Source of the DNA: JBFWWP01 sp050246115
Lineage (GTDB): Bacteria > Planctomycetota > UBA8108 > UBA1146 > JAJFFE01
Assembly (NCBI GenBank): GCA_050246115.1
Contig: JBFWWP010000004.1
Coordinates: 145,561-209,560 of the forward strand
Length of the DNA stretch: 64,000 nucleotides
Reading direction: 5' to 3'
Shown here: positions 46,344-56,703 of the stretch, piece after piece
Position numbering within the stretch: the stretch's first letter is position 1
Layout of the letters: every line of letters starts with the position of its first letter
The notes under the pieces: generated by a model
What the model saw: the letters and a program-made list of their open reading frames with translations, nothing else
The model's database searches: none
What the model was told of the DNA's origin: nothing
Position numbers and translations under genes: made by a program

Positions 46344-47741
46344 TCACTTCGAGTACGGCCCCAGCAGGAAGCACTCTACGTCCTTGGAGAAGCCGCCCGC
46401 CGCGCTCACGCGCACATGCAGCTCCTTGCGACCCCGCGTGAACATTTCCGCCGGGCCGGTCACGAAGATCCCGACCGACACGGACTGGCCGGCGGCCACC
46501 GGAATCGGATTGTCCGGCGCGACGATCTTCGCGCGCGGCTCTCCCACGATCTCCAACAAGTACTCCCGAGGCACCTCCGACCGGTTCACGAGCTTCACCT
46601 CCAACGAGTTGGCGATCTCCCCGGTCGCATCGATGGTCTGAAACAACGCCCCTCGAGCTCGCAACAGTGCCACATCCGTGTCCGACCGCGAGGCCAGCAG
46701 AACCACCAACAGCGTCCCCGAAATGAGCAAGATCAAGGGGTACAGGATCACCCGCGGGCGCAAGAGTCTGTGACGCTCCCCGGCCAGCTCCGCCTGCGAC
46801 GAGTAGCGAATCAGGCCGCGCGGCTTGCCCACGCGGTCCATGATCTGGTCGCAAGCATCGATACACTGGGTACAGTGAATGCACTCCATCTGTAGGCCGT
46901 TGCGAATGTCGATCCCGGTGGGACAAGTGGTGACGCACGCCTTGCAGTCGATGCAGTCTCCTGCGGGTTCGCCGCCACCTCCCCGCCGCACCTTGCCCCG
47001 CGGCTCGCCGCGCTTGAAGTCGTACCCGACGATCAGCGAACATCGGTCGAGGAGGGCCGACTGGAAACGACCGTAGGGGCAGGCAACCAAGCACGTCTGC
47101 TCCCGGAAGAAGCCGAAGTCGAACAACATCGCGGCGGTCACACCGGCCATGACCACGAAAGCCCACGGGTGCTGGGTTGGGGACGACTGCACCCATTGCA
47201 GCAGCTGCTCGACGCCCACGAAGTAGGCGAGAAAGGTATGCGCCAGGAACATGCAGATGGGCACGAACACGACGTATCGCAAGAGTCGCCGCCAGTTGGG
47301 CCCTTGGCGATCGAGAACGAGCTGCTTGCCGCGACCGCCCTCGATCCACTGTTCGAGCGGTCGGAAGAGAAACTCCATGTACACCGTCTGCGGGCACGCC
47401 CAACCGCACCAAACCCTTCCCACCAAGGCCGTGATCAAGAAGATCCCGACGAGGATCGTGATCATGAACAACATGAGGAAGCGTGTGTCCGTGGGAAGGA
47501 ACGTAGCACCGAACAGCGTGAACTTGCGCTGCACGATGTCGAGCAGGATGAGCGGCTTCCCGTTCATCTCCAGGTACGGGATCGTGGTGAATACCGCGAT
47601 CAATAGCCAGGCGACGATGGTGCGGCGCCGATGCAGTCGACCAGGTGAGGTCTTGGGGCGAATCCAACGACGGGTGCCGTCGCGATTGAGCGTGCTGAGT
47701 ACCGGGTCTTTGGCCTCGAGCGGATTGTGAACCGTAGTCAT
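46344..47741 (-). CDS. ccoG: cbb3 oxidase accessory protein CcoG (polyferredoxin)
   Basis: The 465-residue membrane protein has an N-terminal region RRRTIVAWLLIAVFTTIPYL, GRVWCGWACPQTVYMEF, two 4Fe-4S binding Cys clusters (CIDCKACVTTCP and CIHCTQCIDACD) and a C-terminal Ig-like FixG domain. CcoG reduces Cu(II) during cbb3 maturation in studied bacteria. GAGGTAG precedes the ATG. Confidence 0.95.
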   Translation of the reverse strand: MTTVHNPLEAKDPVLSTLNRDGTRRWIRPKTSPGRLHRRRTIVAWLLIAVFTTIPYLEMNGKPLILLDIVQRKFTLFGATFLPTDTRFLMLFMITILVGIFLITALVGRVWCGWACPQTVYMEFLFRPLEQWIEGGRGKQLVLDRQGPNWRRLLRYVVFVPICMFLAHTFLAYFVGVEQLLQWVQSSPTQHPWAFVVMAGVTAAMLFDFGFFREQTCLVACPYGRFQSALLDRCSLIVGYDFKRGEPRGKVRRGGGGEPAGDCIDCKACVTTCPTGIDIRNGLQMECIHCTQCIDACDQIMDRVGKPRGLIRYSSQAELAGERHRLLRPRVILYPLILLISGTLLVVLLASRSDTDVALLRARGALFQTIDATGEIANSLEVKLVNRSEVPREYLLEIVGEPRAKIVAPDNPIPVAAGQSVSVGIFVTGPAEMFTRGRKELHVRVSAAGGFSKDVECFLLGPYSK

Positions 47742-47768
47742 CGCACTACCTCGTGCTCCCGAACCGCG

Positions 47769-48371
47769 CTACTGTTCACCCAGAATGACCTTTTCGCCCT
47801 CGGCTTTCCTGCCCGGCAAGTTCTTGCCCCGCAGACTCCCCACATAGGCGGCCATCGCCACCAAGCCCGCTGGCCCAAGATCGTCGCGCCAGGACTTCAT
47901 CTCGGTTCCGGGAACACCGTTCTCGATGGTACGGAAGATGTCCATGAGCTTGGCGCCATTCTTGTAGTAGTCATCGGTCAGGTTCGGGCAGGTCAGACCC
48001 TGGGCTCGAGCCCCGTGGCAGGTCGCGCACTTCTGCAGAAACGTCTGGCCCATCCCGCCGAGGTCCATCTCGAGCGCTGAGCCATCCGCCAGCTGGAACG
48101 GCTGCCCGGCGAGCAACTTCTGCAAGGACTGCTCATCGACGGTGACGTTCTGGAACAGGGCGTTCTGCCGCTGGATTGCCGCGGCCGCGGCCTGCTCGTG
48201 CGCGTCGACGATCGTCGGGCCGATGCCGACGTGGTAGTACAAGTAGTACGGCACCGAGAACACGATCGTCGCCCAGAAGATCCACACCCACCAACTCGGC
48301 AGCGGGTTGTCGTACTCTTGGATGCCGTCGTACTCGTGATCGAGCAGGTAGTCTTCATCTCTTGCGGTCAT
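47769..48371 (-). CDS. ccoP: cbb3 oxidase subunit III, single-haem CcoP
   Basis: The 200-residue product has the FixP N-terminal segment YDGIQEYDNPLPSWWVWIFW with one transmembrane helix (about 26-46), then one cytochrome c domain. Haem is bound by CATCH (Cys115, Cys118, His119), with Met158 as the probable axial ligand. Typical proteobacterial CcoP has two haem c domains and nearly 300 residues; here the second is absent and no internal deletion scar is visible. It lies 5 bp after ccoQ. Confidence 0.92.
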   Translation of the reverse strand: MTARDEDYLLDHEYDGIQEYDNPLPSWWVWIFWATIVFSVPYYLYYHVGIGPTIVDAHEQAAAAAIQRQNALFQNVTVDEQSLQKLLAGQPFQLADGSALEMDLGGMGQTFLQKCATCHGARAQGLTCPNLTDDYYKNGAKLMDIFRTIENGVPGTEMKSWRDDLGPAGLVAMAAYVGSLRGKNLPGRKAEGEKVILGEQ

Positions 48372-48376
48372 GAAAC

Positions 48377-48577
48377 CTACACCTTCCCTGTCGCTTGGTC
48401 TGCGGGCGTTTCACGGCCCGGCGCCGAGTCGTCGTCCAACGGCATGTGCGACGCTCGCTCGAACGTCGATCGGTTGCGGCGACTGAACGCGTAGAAGATC
48501 ACGAGCACGAACAGCCCCAGGAAGATCAGCAGGCCAACCTCGGCGAGGCGTACCACGAGTTCGTTGGAGTCGCCCAT
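48377..48577 (-). CDS. ccoQ: cbb3 oxidase subunit CcoQ
   Basis: The 66-residue product has one transmembrane helix (LAEVGLLIFLGLFVLVIFYAF, shown in part) followed by SRRNRSTFERASHMPLDDD, the usual CcoQ form. The ATG at 48577 overlaps the ccoNO stop region. CcoQ stabilises CcoP in the complex. Confidence 0.85.
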   Translation of the reverse strand: MGDSNELVVRLAEVGLLIFLGLFVLVIFYAFSRRNRSTFERASHMPLDDDSAPGRETPADQATGKV

Positions 48578-48578
48578 G

Positions 48579-50870
48579 TCAGCGCCCCGATCCTGGCGAC
48601 TTCCCGGGAGTTCCGGGAGCAGCGTCACTCGGCGGCGCGGCGGAGGCGGTCTCGACCGTGCGCGTCAGATCGGTCCCGAGCCGTTGCAGGTATGCGACGA
48701 GAGCAATGATCTGCTTGTCCGCGATGGAGTCAGCGTTCAATCCGCCGGCGCCAGACACTGCGCTCGCGGTCTGAATGTCCTCGGCGATCGCTCGCGCCTG
48801 AAGACGGGCCATCTCGGGAGCGTTCCGAAGCTCCTCGTCGTAGGGAACCCCAAGCTTGGACATCGCGTTCACGGTGCGCTGAATGTCTGCGAAGTCGATG
48901 GATTTCTCGAGCAGGTATGGGTAACGCGGCATGATCGACTTCTCGTTGGTCAGCTGCGGGTTCTCCATGTGCAGGTAGTGCCACAGATTCCCCCAGTCAC
49001 CTCCGACCCGGTGGAGGTCGGGGCCGATGCGGCGCGAACCCCACTGGAACGGGTGGTCGTAGACGAACTCACCGGCTTTGCTGTACTCGCCGTAGCGCTT
49101 GGTCTCGTGGTAGATCGGGCGAATCTGCTGCGAGTGGCAGTTGTAGCAGCCGTTCTGAATGTAGATGTCGCGGCCGGCGAGTTCGAGCGGCGTGTAGGGA
49201 GCAACCGAGGCGATCGTCGGCACGTTCGACTTGATCAGGAAGGTCGGCAGGATCTCGAAGATCGAAGCGGAGCCCACTGCGACTACGACCATGACCGTGA
49301 ACAGCAAGGGCTTGCGCTCCCACCGACGGTGCCACGGCGCCAGGATGAGGTACTCGAGCTTGTAGGCGAGATCGATCACCGGGGACTTGCTGGCCTCGAG
49401 GGGCGACGGCGCCCGGGGCGGTTCGGCATAAGTAGGCTCGAGGGCCGGGGCCGAGTGGACTTCGGTCGCGTAGGTCGCGGGGCGCTTCTTCCAGGTCAGG
49501 ATTACGTTCAGCAGGCAGAGGACCGCGCCAGCGAAGTACATGAGCCCGCCGATGACGCGCCCCCAGTACATGAACCGAATCTTCTCGGTGGTCTGCACGA
49601 AGTCGTAGGAGAGCGTCCCCCGCTCATCGAGCGCCGACCACATCAGGCCCTGGGTGACGCCAGCCACGTAGATCGGAATGATGTACAAGAGAATGCCGAT
49701 GGTGCCGATCCAGAAGTGCAGCTCGAGCCAACGTCGATTGTAGATCTCGGTCTGAAAGACCCTGGGCAGCAGCCAGTAGATCATCCCGAAGGTCATGAAA
49801 CCGTTCCAACCGAGGCCGCCGCTGTGCACGTGCGCAATGGTCCAGTCGGTGTAGTGCGACAGCATGTTGACGGTCTTCACGGACAACAGCGGGCCTTCGA
49901 ACGTCGACATGCCGTAGAAGGTGATCGCGACCACGAAGAACTTGAGGATCGGATCCGCGGAGACCTTGTGCCAGGCACCGCGCAGCGTCAGCAGGCCATT
50001 GATCATTCCGCCCCAGGACGGCATCCAGAGCATCACGGAGAAGAGCATGCCGAGCGTCGACGCCCAGGAGGCGAGGGAGGTGTAATGGAGGTGGTGGGGT
50101 CCGGCCCAGATGTAGATGAAGATCAGCGACCAGAAGTGCAGAATCGAGAGTTTGTAGGAGTAGACGGGCCGGTCCGCCGCCTTGGGCATGAAGTAGTACA
50201 TGAGGCCCAGGAACGGCGTGGTCAGGAAGAAGGCGACGGCATTGTGCCCGTACCACCACTGCATGAATGCATCTTGGACACCGGCGTAGATCGAGTAGCT
50301 GCGGAAGAGCCCGGCAGGCACGACCAAGTTGTTGAAGATGTGCAGAATGGCGACGGTAATGATGGTCGCGATGTAGAACCAGATGGCGACGTAGATGTGG
50401 CGTTCGCGCCGCTTCGCGATGGTCCAGAAGAAGTTGATCGCGAAAGCAACCCACACGACGGCGATCGCGATATCGATCGGCCACTCGAGTTCCGCGTACT
50501 CCTTGGACTGGGTAATGCCGAGCGGCAAGGTCAGGGCCGCCGAGACGATGATCCCCTGCCAGCCCCAGAAGTGGAAGTTGCTGAGAGCATTGCTGGCGAG
50601 TCGGGCCTTCAGGAGGCGTTGGGTCGAGTAGTAGATCCCGCAGAAGATGGCGTTCCCGGCGAACGCAAAGATGATGGCATTGGTGTGCAGGGGGCGGAGT
50701 CGTCCGAAGGTGAGATACTCGCTCCCAAACAGGTTGAACACGGGGTGGGCCAGCTGCAGGGCTACGAGTAGCCCCACGAGCATCCCCACGATGCCCCAGA
50801 TGATCGTGGCGAAGAGGAACTTCCTCACGATCGCGTCGTCGTACTCGAACTTCTCGAGCGCGGCCGTCAT
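48579..50870 (-). CDS. ccoNO: fused cbb3 cytochrome oxidase subunits I and II (CcoNO)
   Basis: The 763-residue protein joins CcoN (about 1-470) and CcoO (about 500-763). CcoN has 12 or more helices and the haem and CuB His set (RPLHTNAIIF; WWYGHNAVAFFL; GPHHLHY; HVHSGGLGWNGF). CcoO carries one anchor helix and haem c motif CYNCH (575-579) followed by SQQIRPI. A linker rich in Pro/Ala lies at about 470-500. The haem-copper centre reduces oxygen at high affinity. GGAGC precedes the ATG. It is first in the cco operon. Confidence 0.96.
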   Translation of the reverse strand: MTAALEKFEYDDAIVRKFLFATIIWGIVGMLVGLLVALQLAHPVFNLFGSEYLTFGRLRPLHTNAIIFAFAGNAIFCGIYYSTQRLLKARLASNALSNFHFWGWQGIIVSAALTLPLGITQSKEYAELEWPIDIAIAVVWVAFAINFFWTIAKRRERHIYVAIWFYIATIITVAILHIFNNLVVPAGLFRSYSIYAGVQDAFMQWWYGHNAVAFFLTTPFLGLMYYFMPKAADRPVYSYKLSILHFWSLIFIYIWAGPHHLHYTSLASWASTLGMLFSVMLWMPSWGGMINGLLTLRGAWHKVSADPILKFFVVAITFYGMSTFEGPLLSVKTVNMLSHYTDWTIAHVHSGGLGWNGFMTFGMIYWLLPRVFQTEIYNRRWLELHFWIGTIGILLYIIPIYVAGVTQGLMWSALDERGTLSYDFVQTTEKIRFMYWGRVIGGLMYFAGAVLCLLNVILTWKKRPATYATEVHSAPALEPTYAEPPRAPSPLEASKSPVIDLAYKLEYLILAPWHRRWERKPLLFTVMVVVAVGSASIFEILPTFLIKSNVPTIASVAPYTPLELAGRDIYIQNGCYNCHSQQIRPIYHETKRYGEYSKAGEFVYDHPFQWGSRRIGPDLHRVGGDWGNLWHYLHMENPQLTNEKSIMPRYPYLLEKSIDFADIQRTVNAMSKLGVPYDEELRNAPEMARLQARAIAEDIQTASAVSGAGGLNADSIADKQIIALVAYLQRLGTDLTRTVETASAAPPSDAAPGTPGKSPGSGR

Positions 50871-51211
50871 GTTTGCTCCGAATCAACCCAGGGGACACAG
50901 GGCACACGGGAAGAGCGTCCCCGCTGCCTCTGTTCCCGAACCTTGCTTCCTTCTCCGAGGCGGCGTCTCAATTTCGAGAATCGACGTCCGGGCACCCTAA
51001 GTCTCTCCCCATGAACACTTACGCCGGCGACCGGAGTCGTCCGCGTGACTTGGCGAGGGCGGATTCGCAGATGTCGTACCAAGGCCGCGGGCGTCGAGAA
51101 TTGGGGGATCGTCCAGGAGCGTCGCTGGCCGAGCCTGGCGCCGGTCCGGGGTCGAGCCCGGGTGAGGGCGAACCGACGGCGTACGTTCCCGAAGGAAGGG
51201 GGCGGGGCATG
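50871..51211. other. region upstream of ccoNO up to the assembly gap
   Basis: This must hold the cco promoter. I see no good FNR/ANR-type palindrome (TTGAT-N4-ATCAA), although an ATCAA half-site occurs near 50882. A reading frame that continues from the adaptor gene across the gap is not credible as the true C-terminus. Confidence 0.35.
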
Positions 51212-51311
51212 NNNNNNNNNNNNNNNNNNNNNNNNNNNNNNNNNNNNNNNNNNNNNNNNNNNNNNNNNNNNNNNNNNNNNNNNNNNNNNNNNNNNNNNNN
51301 NNNNNNNNNNN
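51212..51311. other. assembly gap (100 N)
   Basis: Exactly 100 undetermined bases, the conventional filler for a gap of unknown size. It cuts the 3' end of the periplasmic adaptor gene. Confidence 0.98.
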
Positions 51312-52458
51312 GCAGGCCATCGCGAACCTCCACGTCCCGCGCACCCCGGAGGCCGACGACAACGGGCATGAGCTCGGCGCATCCCTGGCGAACTTGGAAC
51401 GCAGCCCACCCGCCGCGCCAAGGAAAGAGACAGCTCCCGGGAACCCGAAGGGCGTCGTCCACCTCGGCCAGCACGATGCGCAGTTCGACTCGATACCCGT
51501 CTCCGAGGCGCTGCCAACCACTCGCTGGGATCGGATCGATGACCACGTTCACTCGTTGCTCTTCCACGCCGAGAGCCGAGACCTTGGTGAAGCCCGACGG
51601 CTCGACCCGCCGAACCCGTCCCTCGAGCAGCTCCGTGCCACCCCAGTGGGTGAGCTCGACCCGCGCCCCCCCCTGGACCTGAACGGCATCGCTCGACAGG
51701 AGGTCGACGACCACCTCGAGACCGAGTGGATCGCCAAGCTCGAGCAGAGGCTCCCCCGCCGAGACGACCCCTGCGCTCTCCCGGAACCGCCGCAGCACCT
51801 TTCCGGAGATCGGCGCGAAGACGTCGATCCGCTCCACGGCGTCGTCGCCGTCGACGTCGGCCGCCTCGTGCCAGGCGACCAAGGCACGTGCCCGTGCAAG
51901 TTCGAAGTCGGCAACCCGCAACGCGAACTCCCGGGAGCGCAGCTCCGCACGCGCCATCCCGTCCTCGAGTACCGCGCGCTCGACCTCCGCGTCGGTGACG
52001 GGTGCCGCCGGCAGGCTTCGCAGCTCGCGCACGCGTGCGAGTTCACGGACCCAGTACTCACGCTGGGCGGTAGCCCGATCGACTTCGGCCGCAGCCAAGT
52101 CACGCCCGGCCTCAGCAGCGCCTACCGCCTGGAACGCCGCAGCCCGCGACCGCGCATCGAGGAGACTGACGGGAGCCGCGAGCAACGTTGCCACCACGGT
52201 CGCGCCCGCAACGCAATCGTCACCTGGCTCCAGTTCGATTCGCCCGAGCATGCCTGAGGTCGGAGCCGCGACGACATAACGGTCACGGATGCGGGTCTGG
52301 CCCTCTCCATCCACCGTCTTCCGCACGGCCCCACGCGTCGGGCGCGTGACTTCGACGACGATCGGTCGGGGCCGCACGGCGCCGAAGATCGCCAATCCGA
52401 GGCCCAGAATCACCAGGGTCCACAGCAACCACGAGAGGCGTTTGCGAGTCGGTTTCAT
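51312..52458 (-). CDS. periplasmic adaptor (HlyD/RND-type) of an ABC efflux system, 3' end lost in gap
   Basis: About 382 residues remain. There is an N-terminal membrane anchor (about 8-27), a biotinyl-lipoyl-like half (VAAPTSGMLGRIELEPGDDC), an alpha-hairpin (about 90-190), the second lipoyl half (VFAPISGKVLRRF) and a beta-barrel region (EVVVDLLSSDAVQVQGG). This is the layout of MacA-like membrane fusion proteins. It follows the permease gene by 82 bp. The C-terminus runs into the gap and cannot be placed. Confidence 0.85.
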
Positions 52459-52540
52459 GGCCTCATCCCATGGGGTTCGTTCCGGTTCCGAGGCGCACGC
52501 GACGGGCGTCGCACTCCTGCGCCGTCCGCCGCGAGACGGG

Positions 52541-54901
52541 TCACTCCCGAGTCTTCAACACCGCCACGAGATCCAAGCGATCGAGACGCCGTCGGACGAT
52601 GGCGCTCGAAAAGACGGTGGCCGCGATCACGACGGCACAAGCAAAGACGTAGGTCCGCGGACTGACGATCAAAGGAATCCGGTACACCTCGGTGTCCAAG
52701 CTGCGTGTCAGGAGATCGGCGAGCAAGTACCCGAGTCCACATCCGAGCGGCAGCGCGACTGCGGTAAGGATGGCGAGTTCGCCGAGCAGGATCGAGGAGA
52801 TCTCGCCGCGGCGAAAGCCCAGCACCCTCAGCGTAGCCAGCTCTCGCCCCCGTTCCGACAGCGCAATGCGCGCGCTATTGTAAACGACGCCGAGAGCGAT
52901 GACGCTTGCGAACAGCGCATTCACCAGCGTGATGATTCGCAGGTTCCGGGCCAGTGTCTCCTGGAAACTGTCGTACGCGGCCGTGGTCAGCGCCGCTGCC
53001 GCCACCCGTGGGCGTTCCTTGGCAGCTCGGAAGAGGTCCGCCGAGCGTTCCTCGGAGAACTTCAGGAATCCGCCGGACAATGTACGGCCCTCCCGTAGCA
53101 GACGATTCAGCGCACCGAGTTCCATGGCAGCGGAGAGACCGAAGTAGTCATTCACCGTCGCCGCGATCACGACCTCCCGAACCGGTCGATCGCCTTCGAG
53201 CACCTCCAAGAGAACACGATCGCCGACGTGGATGGCCAGGATCTTCGCGAGCTTCTCGCTCACGACCAGTCCGTCGGGCGGCAGTGAGATCGCTCGTCGT
53301 TGATCCATGACTCGGTGGAGTTCGGGGTCGGCCGTGAGCCCCATCACCGCGAGCTGGCGCTCCCGCTGACCGTGGCGAATGCGCGCCGCGACACTCCGAT
53401 ACGGTTCGACGCGCTCGACCCCGGGGAGCTGCGCCAACTCGGCGAGCGCTCGGAAGGACGTCGGCTCCGCGAACACCACGGCCATGTCCTCGCGCTGAGC
53501 GCGCTCGAATTGAAAGTTCACGATCTCTTCGAGGGCGTCGACCATGAAGAGTCCGACGACGAGAATCGCGACCGCGAGGCTGACTCCGAAGCTCGTCAGC
53601 AGCGACTTGAAGGGCTGGCGCTCAATGTGTCGCAACACCATGCGCGCGGGCTGACTGAACCAGCGTTGCAGACCGAGTCGTTCGACGACCGTCGGGCGAA
53701 ACACGGCCGGCGGCTCTGGCCGCATGGCCTCCGCCGGCGGTAGCGCCGTCGCGCGGCGCACGGCTGCCAAGACTCCCGAGAGGCCGGCCAGCGAACCCGC
53801 GCCAAGAGCTTCCCAGATCACGCTCCAAGTCAGGCGGTAGGTCAGGACCGGGAAGCGGAAGAACTCGGTGTAGAGCCCGGTCATCTGGCGGCCCAGCCAG
53901 GCACCGATCAGTACACCGAGCACGAAGCCCACGAGCACGATCCAGGCTCCGAGCTTCAGGTAGTGGAGTCCGACCTCACGATCGTGGTACCCGAAGGCCT
54001 TGAGGATGGCGATCTGGTCGCGCTCCAGTCGGATCAGCCGCCCCAACACGATGTGCAGCAGGAACGCCGCAACGCCCAGGAACACGATCGGCACGAACGT
54101 GCCGGTCGTGCGCAGCTGTCGGATCTCGGCGTCGAGATACCAATTCGACAGTTGCAACTCCCGCGTCACGGCGCCGCGCGCGCCGAAGGGCTGAAGCAAG
54201 CGATCGACTTCGTGCGCCACCGAGTCCACGGCCCCCTCGGGACCAACCCGCAACACCAAGTCATTGAAGGCGCCCTTCATGTCGAAGGCAGCCGCAAGTC
54301 CGGACTCCTGCATCCAGAGGACCCCGAAGTGGATCGCATCGGGGAACATGTCACCCGGTCGAATCGAGTACACGTACTCGGGCGACAACACCACCCCCAC
54401 GACTTGCAGGTGGCGCCGGCGCCCATTCAAGATCGCCGTGATCCCGTCGCCGGGGCCGAATCCGTGCGCCTCCGCGAAAGCCTCGCCCACCAGGACTTCG
54501 TCGCTTCGCCCTACCTCGGGCCAACGCCCGTGGCGCAAGAAGGGTCGATTCAAGAGCGGTTGCGCGCCATCGGGAATGGAGATCAGGCGTCCGGAGGCCG
54601 GTTCCGCGAGGTCCGCGAGGTCCAAGGTAACGTCGACCACCACCCGTGCTTCCAACTCCCAAACGCCGGGAACGTCGCGAACCCGCTCGAGCAGCGACCG
54701 CGGGGCGCGTTTGGCGCTGGCAAAGACCTCCGCGAACCGGTGGCTCTCGTAATAGCCGTCGCGCGTCTGCGTGAGCGACTCGAGGGTGCTGAACGAGAGC
54801 ACGAAGACGGCAATGCCACCCCCGACCACCGACGCGATGGCGAGCACCTGGCCGCGCATGCGCCATAGATCACGTCTGAGCTTGCGGTCGAGTACGGACA
54901 C
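52541..54901 (-). CDS. ABC transporter permease with two FtsX domains
   Basis: The 786-residue product has an N-terminal helix (about 20-42), a periplasmic domain, a first FtsX helix set (about 260-385), another anchor (about 428-452), a second periplasmic domain, and a C-terminal FtsX set (about 668-780; ARIALSERGRELATLRVLGF). The GTG at 54901 lies 3 bp after the ATPase stop, so translation is coupled. It functions with the adjacent ATPase and adaptor as a tripartite-like exporter; the substrate is unknown. Confidence 0.88.
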   Translation of the reverse strand: MSVLDRKLRRDLWRMRGQVLAIASVVGGGIAVFVLSFSTLESLTQTRDGYYESHRFAEVFASAKRAPRSLLERVRDVPGVWELEARVVVDVTLDLADLAEPASGRLISIPDGAQPLLNRPFLRHGRWPEVGRSDEVLVGEAFAEAHGFGPGDGITAILNGRRRHLQVVGVVLSPEYVYSIRPGDMFPDAIHFGVLWMQESGLAAAFDMKGAFNDLVLRVGPEGAVDSVAHEVDRLLQPFGARGAVTRELQLSNWYLDAEIRQLRTTGTFVPIVFLGVAAFLLHIVLGRLIRLERDQIAILKAFGYHDREVGLHYLKLGAWIVLVGFVLGVLIGAWLGRQMTGLYTEFFRFPVLTYRLTWSVIWEALGAGSLAGLSGVLAAVRRATALPPAEAMRPEPPAVFRPTVVERLGLQRWFSQPARMVLRHIERQPFKSLLTSFGVSLAVAILVVGLFMVDALEEIVNFQFERAQREDMAVVFAEPTSFRALAELAQLPGVERVEPYRSVAARIRHGQRERQLAVMGLTADPELHRVMDQRRAISLPPDGLVVSEKLAKILAIHVGDRVLLEVLEGDRPVREVVIAATVNDYFGLSAAMELGALNRLLREGRTLSGGFLKFSEERSADLFRAAKERPRVAAAALTTAAYDSFQETLARNLRIITLVNALFASVIALGVVYNSARIALSERGRELATLRVLGFRRGEISSILLGELAILTAVALPLGCGLGYLLADLLTRSLDTEVYRIPLIVSPRTYVFACAVVIAATVFSSAIVRRRLDRLDLVAVLKTRE

Positions 54902-54904
54902 GCG

Positions 54905-55615
<711 letters not shown>

Positions 55616-55654
55616 CGTCTTCCTCCTCCCGTGCCCATCGCGGCTCGAAACCCA

Positions 55655-55754
55655 NNNNNNNNNNNNNNNNNNNNNNNNNNNNNNNNNNNNNNNNNNNNNN
55701 NNNNNNNNNNNNNNNNNNNNNNNNNNNNNNNNNNNNNNNNNNNNNNNNNNNNNN
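55655..55754. other. assembly gap (100 N)
   Basis: Exactly 100 undetermined bases, the standard filler. It removes the start of the UspA-like gene and the promoter region of the ABC operon. Confidence 0.98.
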
Positions 55755-56144
55755 GAGCGAGCCGAGGAGTATGCCCTCGAGATCGCGCAAAGCATGGGCG
55801 CTTCCGTCAAGGTGGTTCACGTCATCGAGGAGATCGACCTCGAGAACGACCAGGAGGTCGAGCGGTTCTACGCCGCGCTCCAGGAGCAGGCGGGAAAACG
55901 GCTGGCGAAAATTCTGACCCGGTTTCGCAACGCCGGGGTCGAGTGCGATGGGCAGATCGATATCGGCCGGCGGTGGCGGGGTGTCCTCGATGCCGCGAAA
56001 GCGGACGCGAGCGACCTGGTCGTGGTCGGCGCCCGGCGCTGGGATGACGAGGGACGCGCGTACCTCGGCACCACGAGCCAACGTGTGTTCCTGAGCAGCC
56101 CGATTCCGGTGATGGTGATTCCCACGGTCCACGCCGCGGATTGA
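55755..56144 (+). CDS. universal stress protein (UspA family), 5' end lost in gap
   Basis: The remaining 129 residues contain the second half of the Usp fold: helices after strand 1, the strand VKVVHVI, a long helix (ENDQEVERFYAALQEQAGKR), GRRWRGVLDAAKADASDLVV and the final strand PVMVIPTVHAAD. The nucleotide loop reads GARRWDDEGRAYLGTTSQR, longer than the common G-x2-G-x9-G-S/T form, so ATP binding is uncertain. Small heat-shock and DnaJ genes follow. Confidence 0.85.
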   Translation, partial: ERAEEYALEIAQSMGASVKVVHVIEEIDLENDQEVERFYAALQEQAGKRLAKILTRFRNAGVECDGQIDIGRRWRGVLDAAKADASDLVVVGARRWDDEGRAYLGTTSQRVFLSSPIPVMVIPTVHAAD

Positions 56145-56322
56145 CGCGGCGCTGCCAGGGCGCTGGAAGCTGCGCGGCGACGAGCGAGAGATTCCCCGAG
56201 CGTCCTGGCCTTGCTCGGGAGACGCCGTCCTTGGAGACTGTCGCTGGCAGGCAGCGCAAAGCGCGCACGCCGCACGACGCGACGGCGATACGACGCGACG
56301 GCGATACGAGGTGAGGCGAGGA

Positions 56323-56703
56323 ATGGCCGATTCGAGAATGCCGGTTCGCGCCCGAGATCGCGACCTCTTGGACCAGCTCATCGAGCGTCTCCGGAGGCGA
56401 CACGCGGCTTGGGCTCGGGAGTTCCCGAACTCGCGCGAGGTCGAGCTGCAGTGGACTTTGGTCGGCGCGCGGTTGCACTACCACGTCGTGCTCGAGGACA
56501 TCGCTGAGCCCGACCTAGACATCGAAATCACGCCCGAAGCGCTGGTGATCCGGGCCATGCCGAGTCACCGTGAGCCAGCGTTGCTGCTCGGGGTCTTGCC
56601 GGTGCCCCCGTCTTTCGATCCAATGCGTCCCCGCATCCGCTTCGAGTTCGGTTACCTCGAGATCGAGATCCACCCATCCTCCGAAGGGGGCCAGGAGGAA
56701 TGA
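56323..56703 (+). CDS. small Hsp20/CS-fold-like protein preceding dnaJ
   Basis: The 126-residue product has a helical N-terminus (about 10-40) and then a beta-rich part (YHVVLEDIAEPDLDIEITPE, then ALVIRAMPS; RIRFEFGYLEIEI) resembling the strand order of alpha-crystallin or CS domains. The match is by pattern only. GAGGCGAGGA precedes the ATG. Its stop overlaps the dnaJ start (ATGA), so it is probably a co-chaperone or small heat-shock protein working with the DnaJ protein. Confidence 0.6.
   Translation: MADSRMPVRARDRDLLDQLIERLRRRHAAWAREFPNSREVELQWTLVGARLHYHVVLEDIAEPDLDIEITPEALVIRAMPSHREPALLLGVLPVPPSFDPMRPRIRFEFGYLEIEIHPSSEGGQEE

Noticed and set aside
50871..50900. FNR/ANR-type site upstream of ccoNO
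   Set aside because: Only an ATCAA half-site is present; the other half does not match TTGAT. Not enough to call a regulator site.
51019..51211. Continuation of the adaptor protein across the N gap
   Set aside because: The residues after the gap (PRPLPSGTYAVGSPSPG...) do not look like an adaptor C-terminus. Frame continuity through 100 filler bases is arbitrary.
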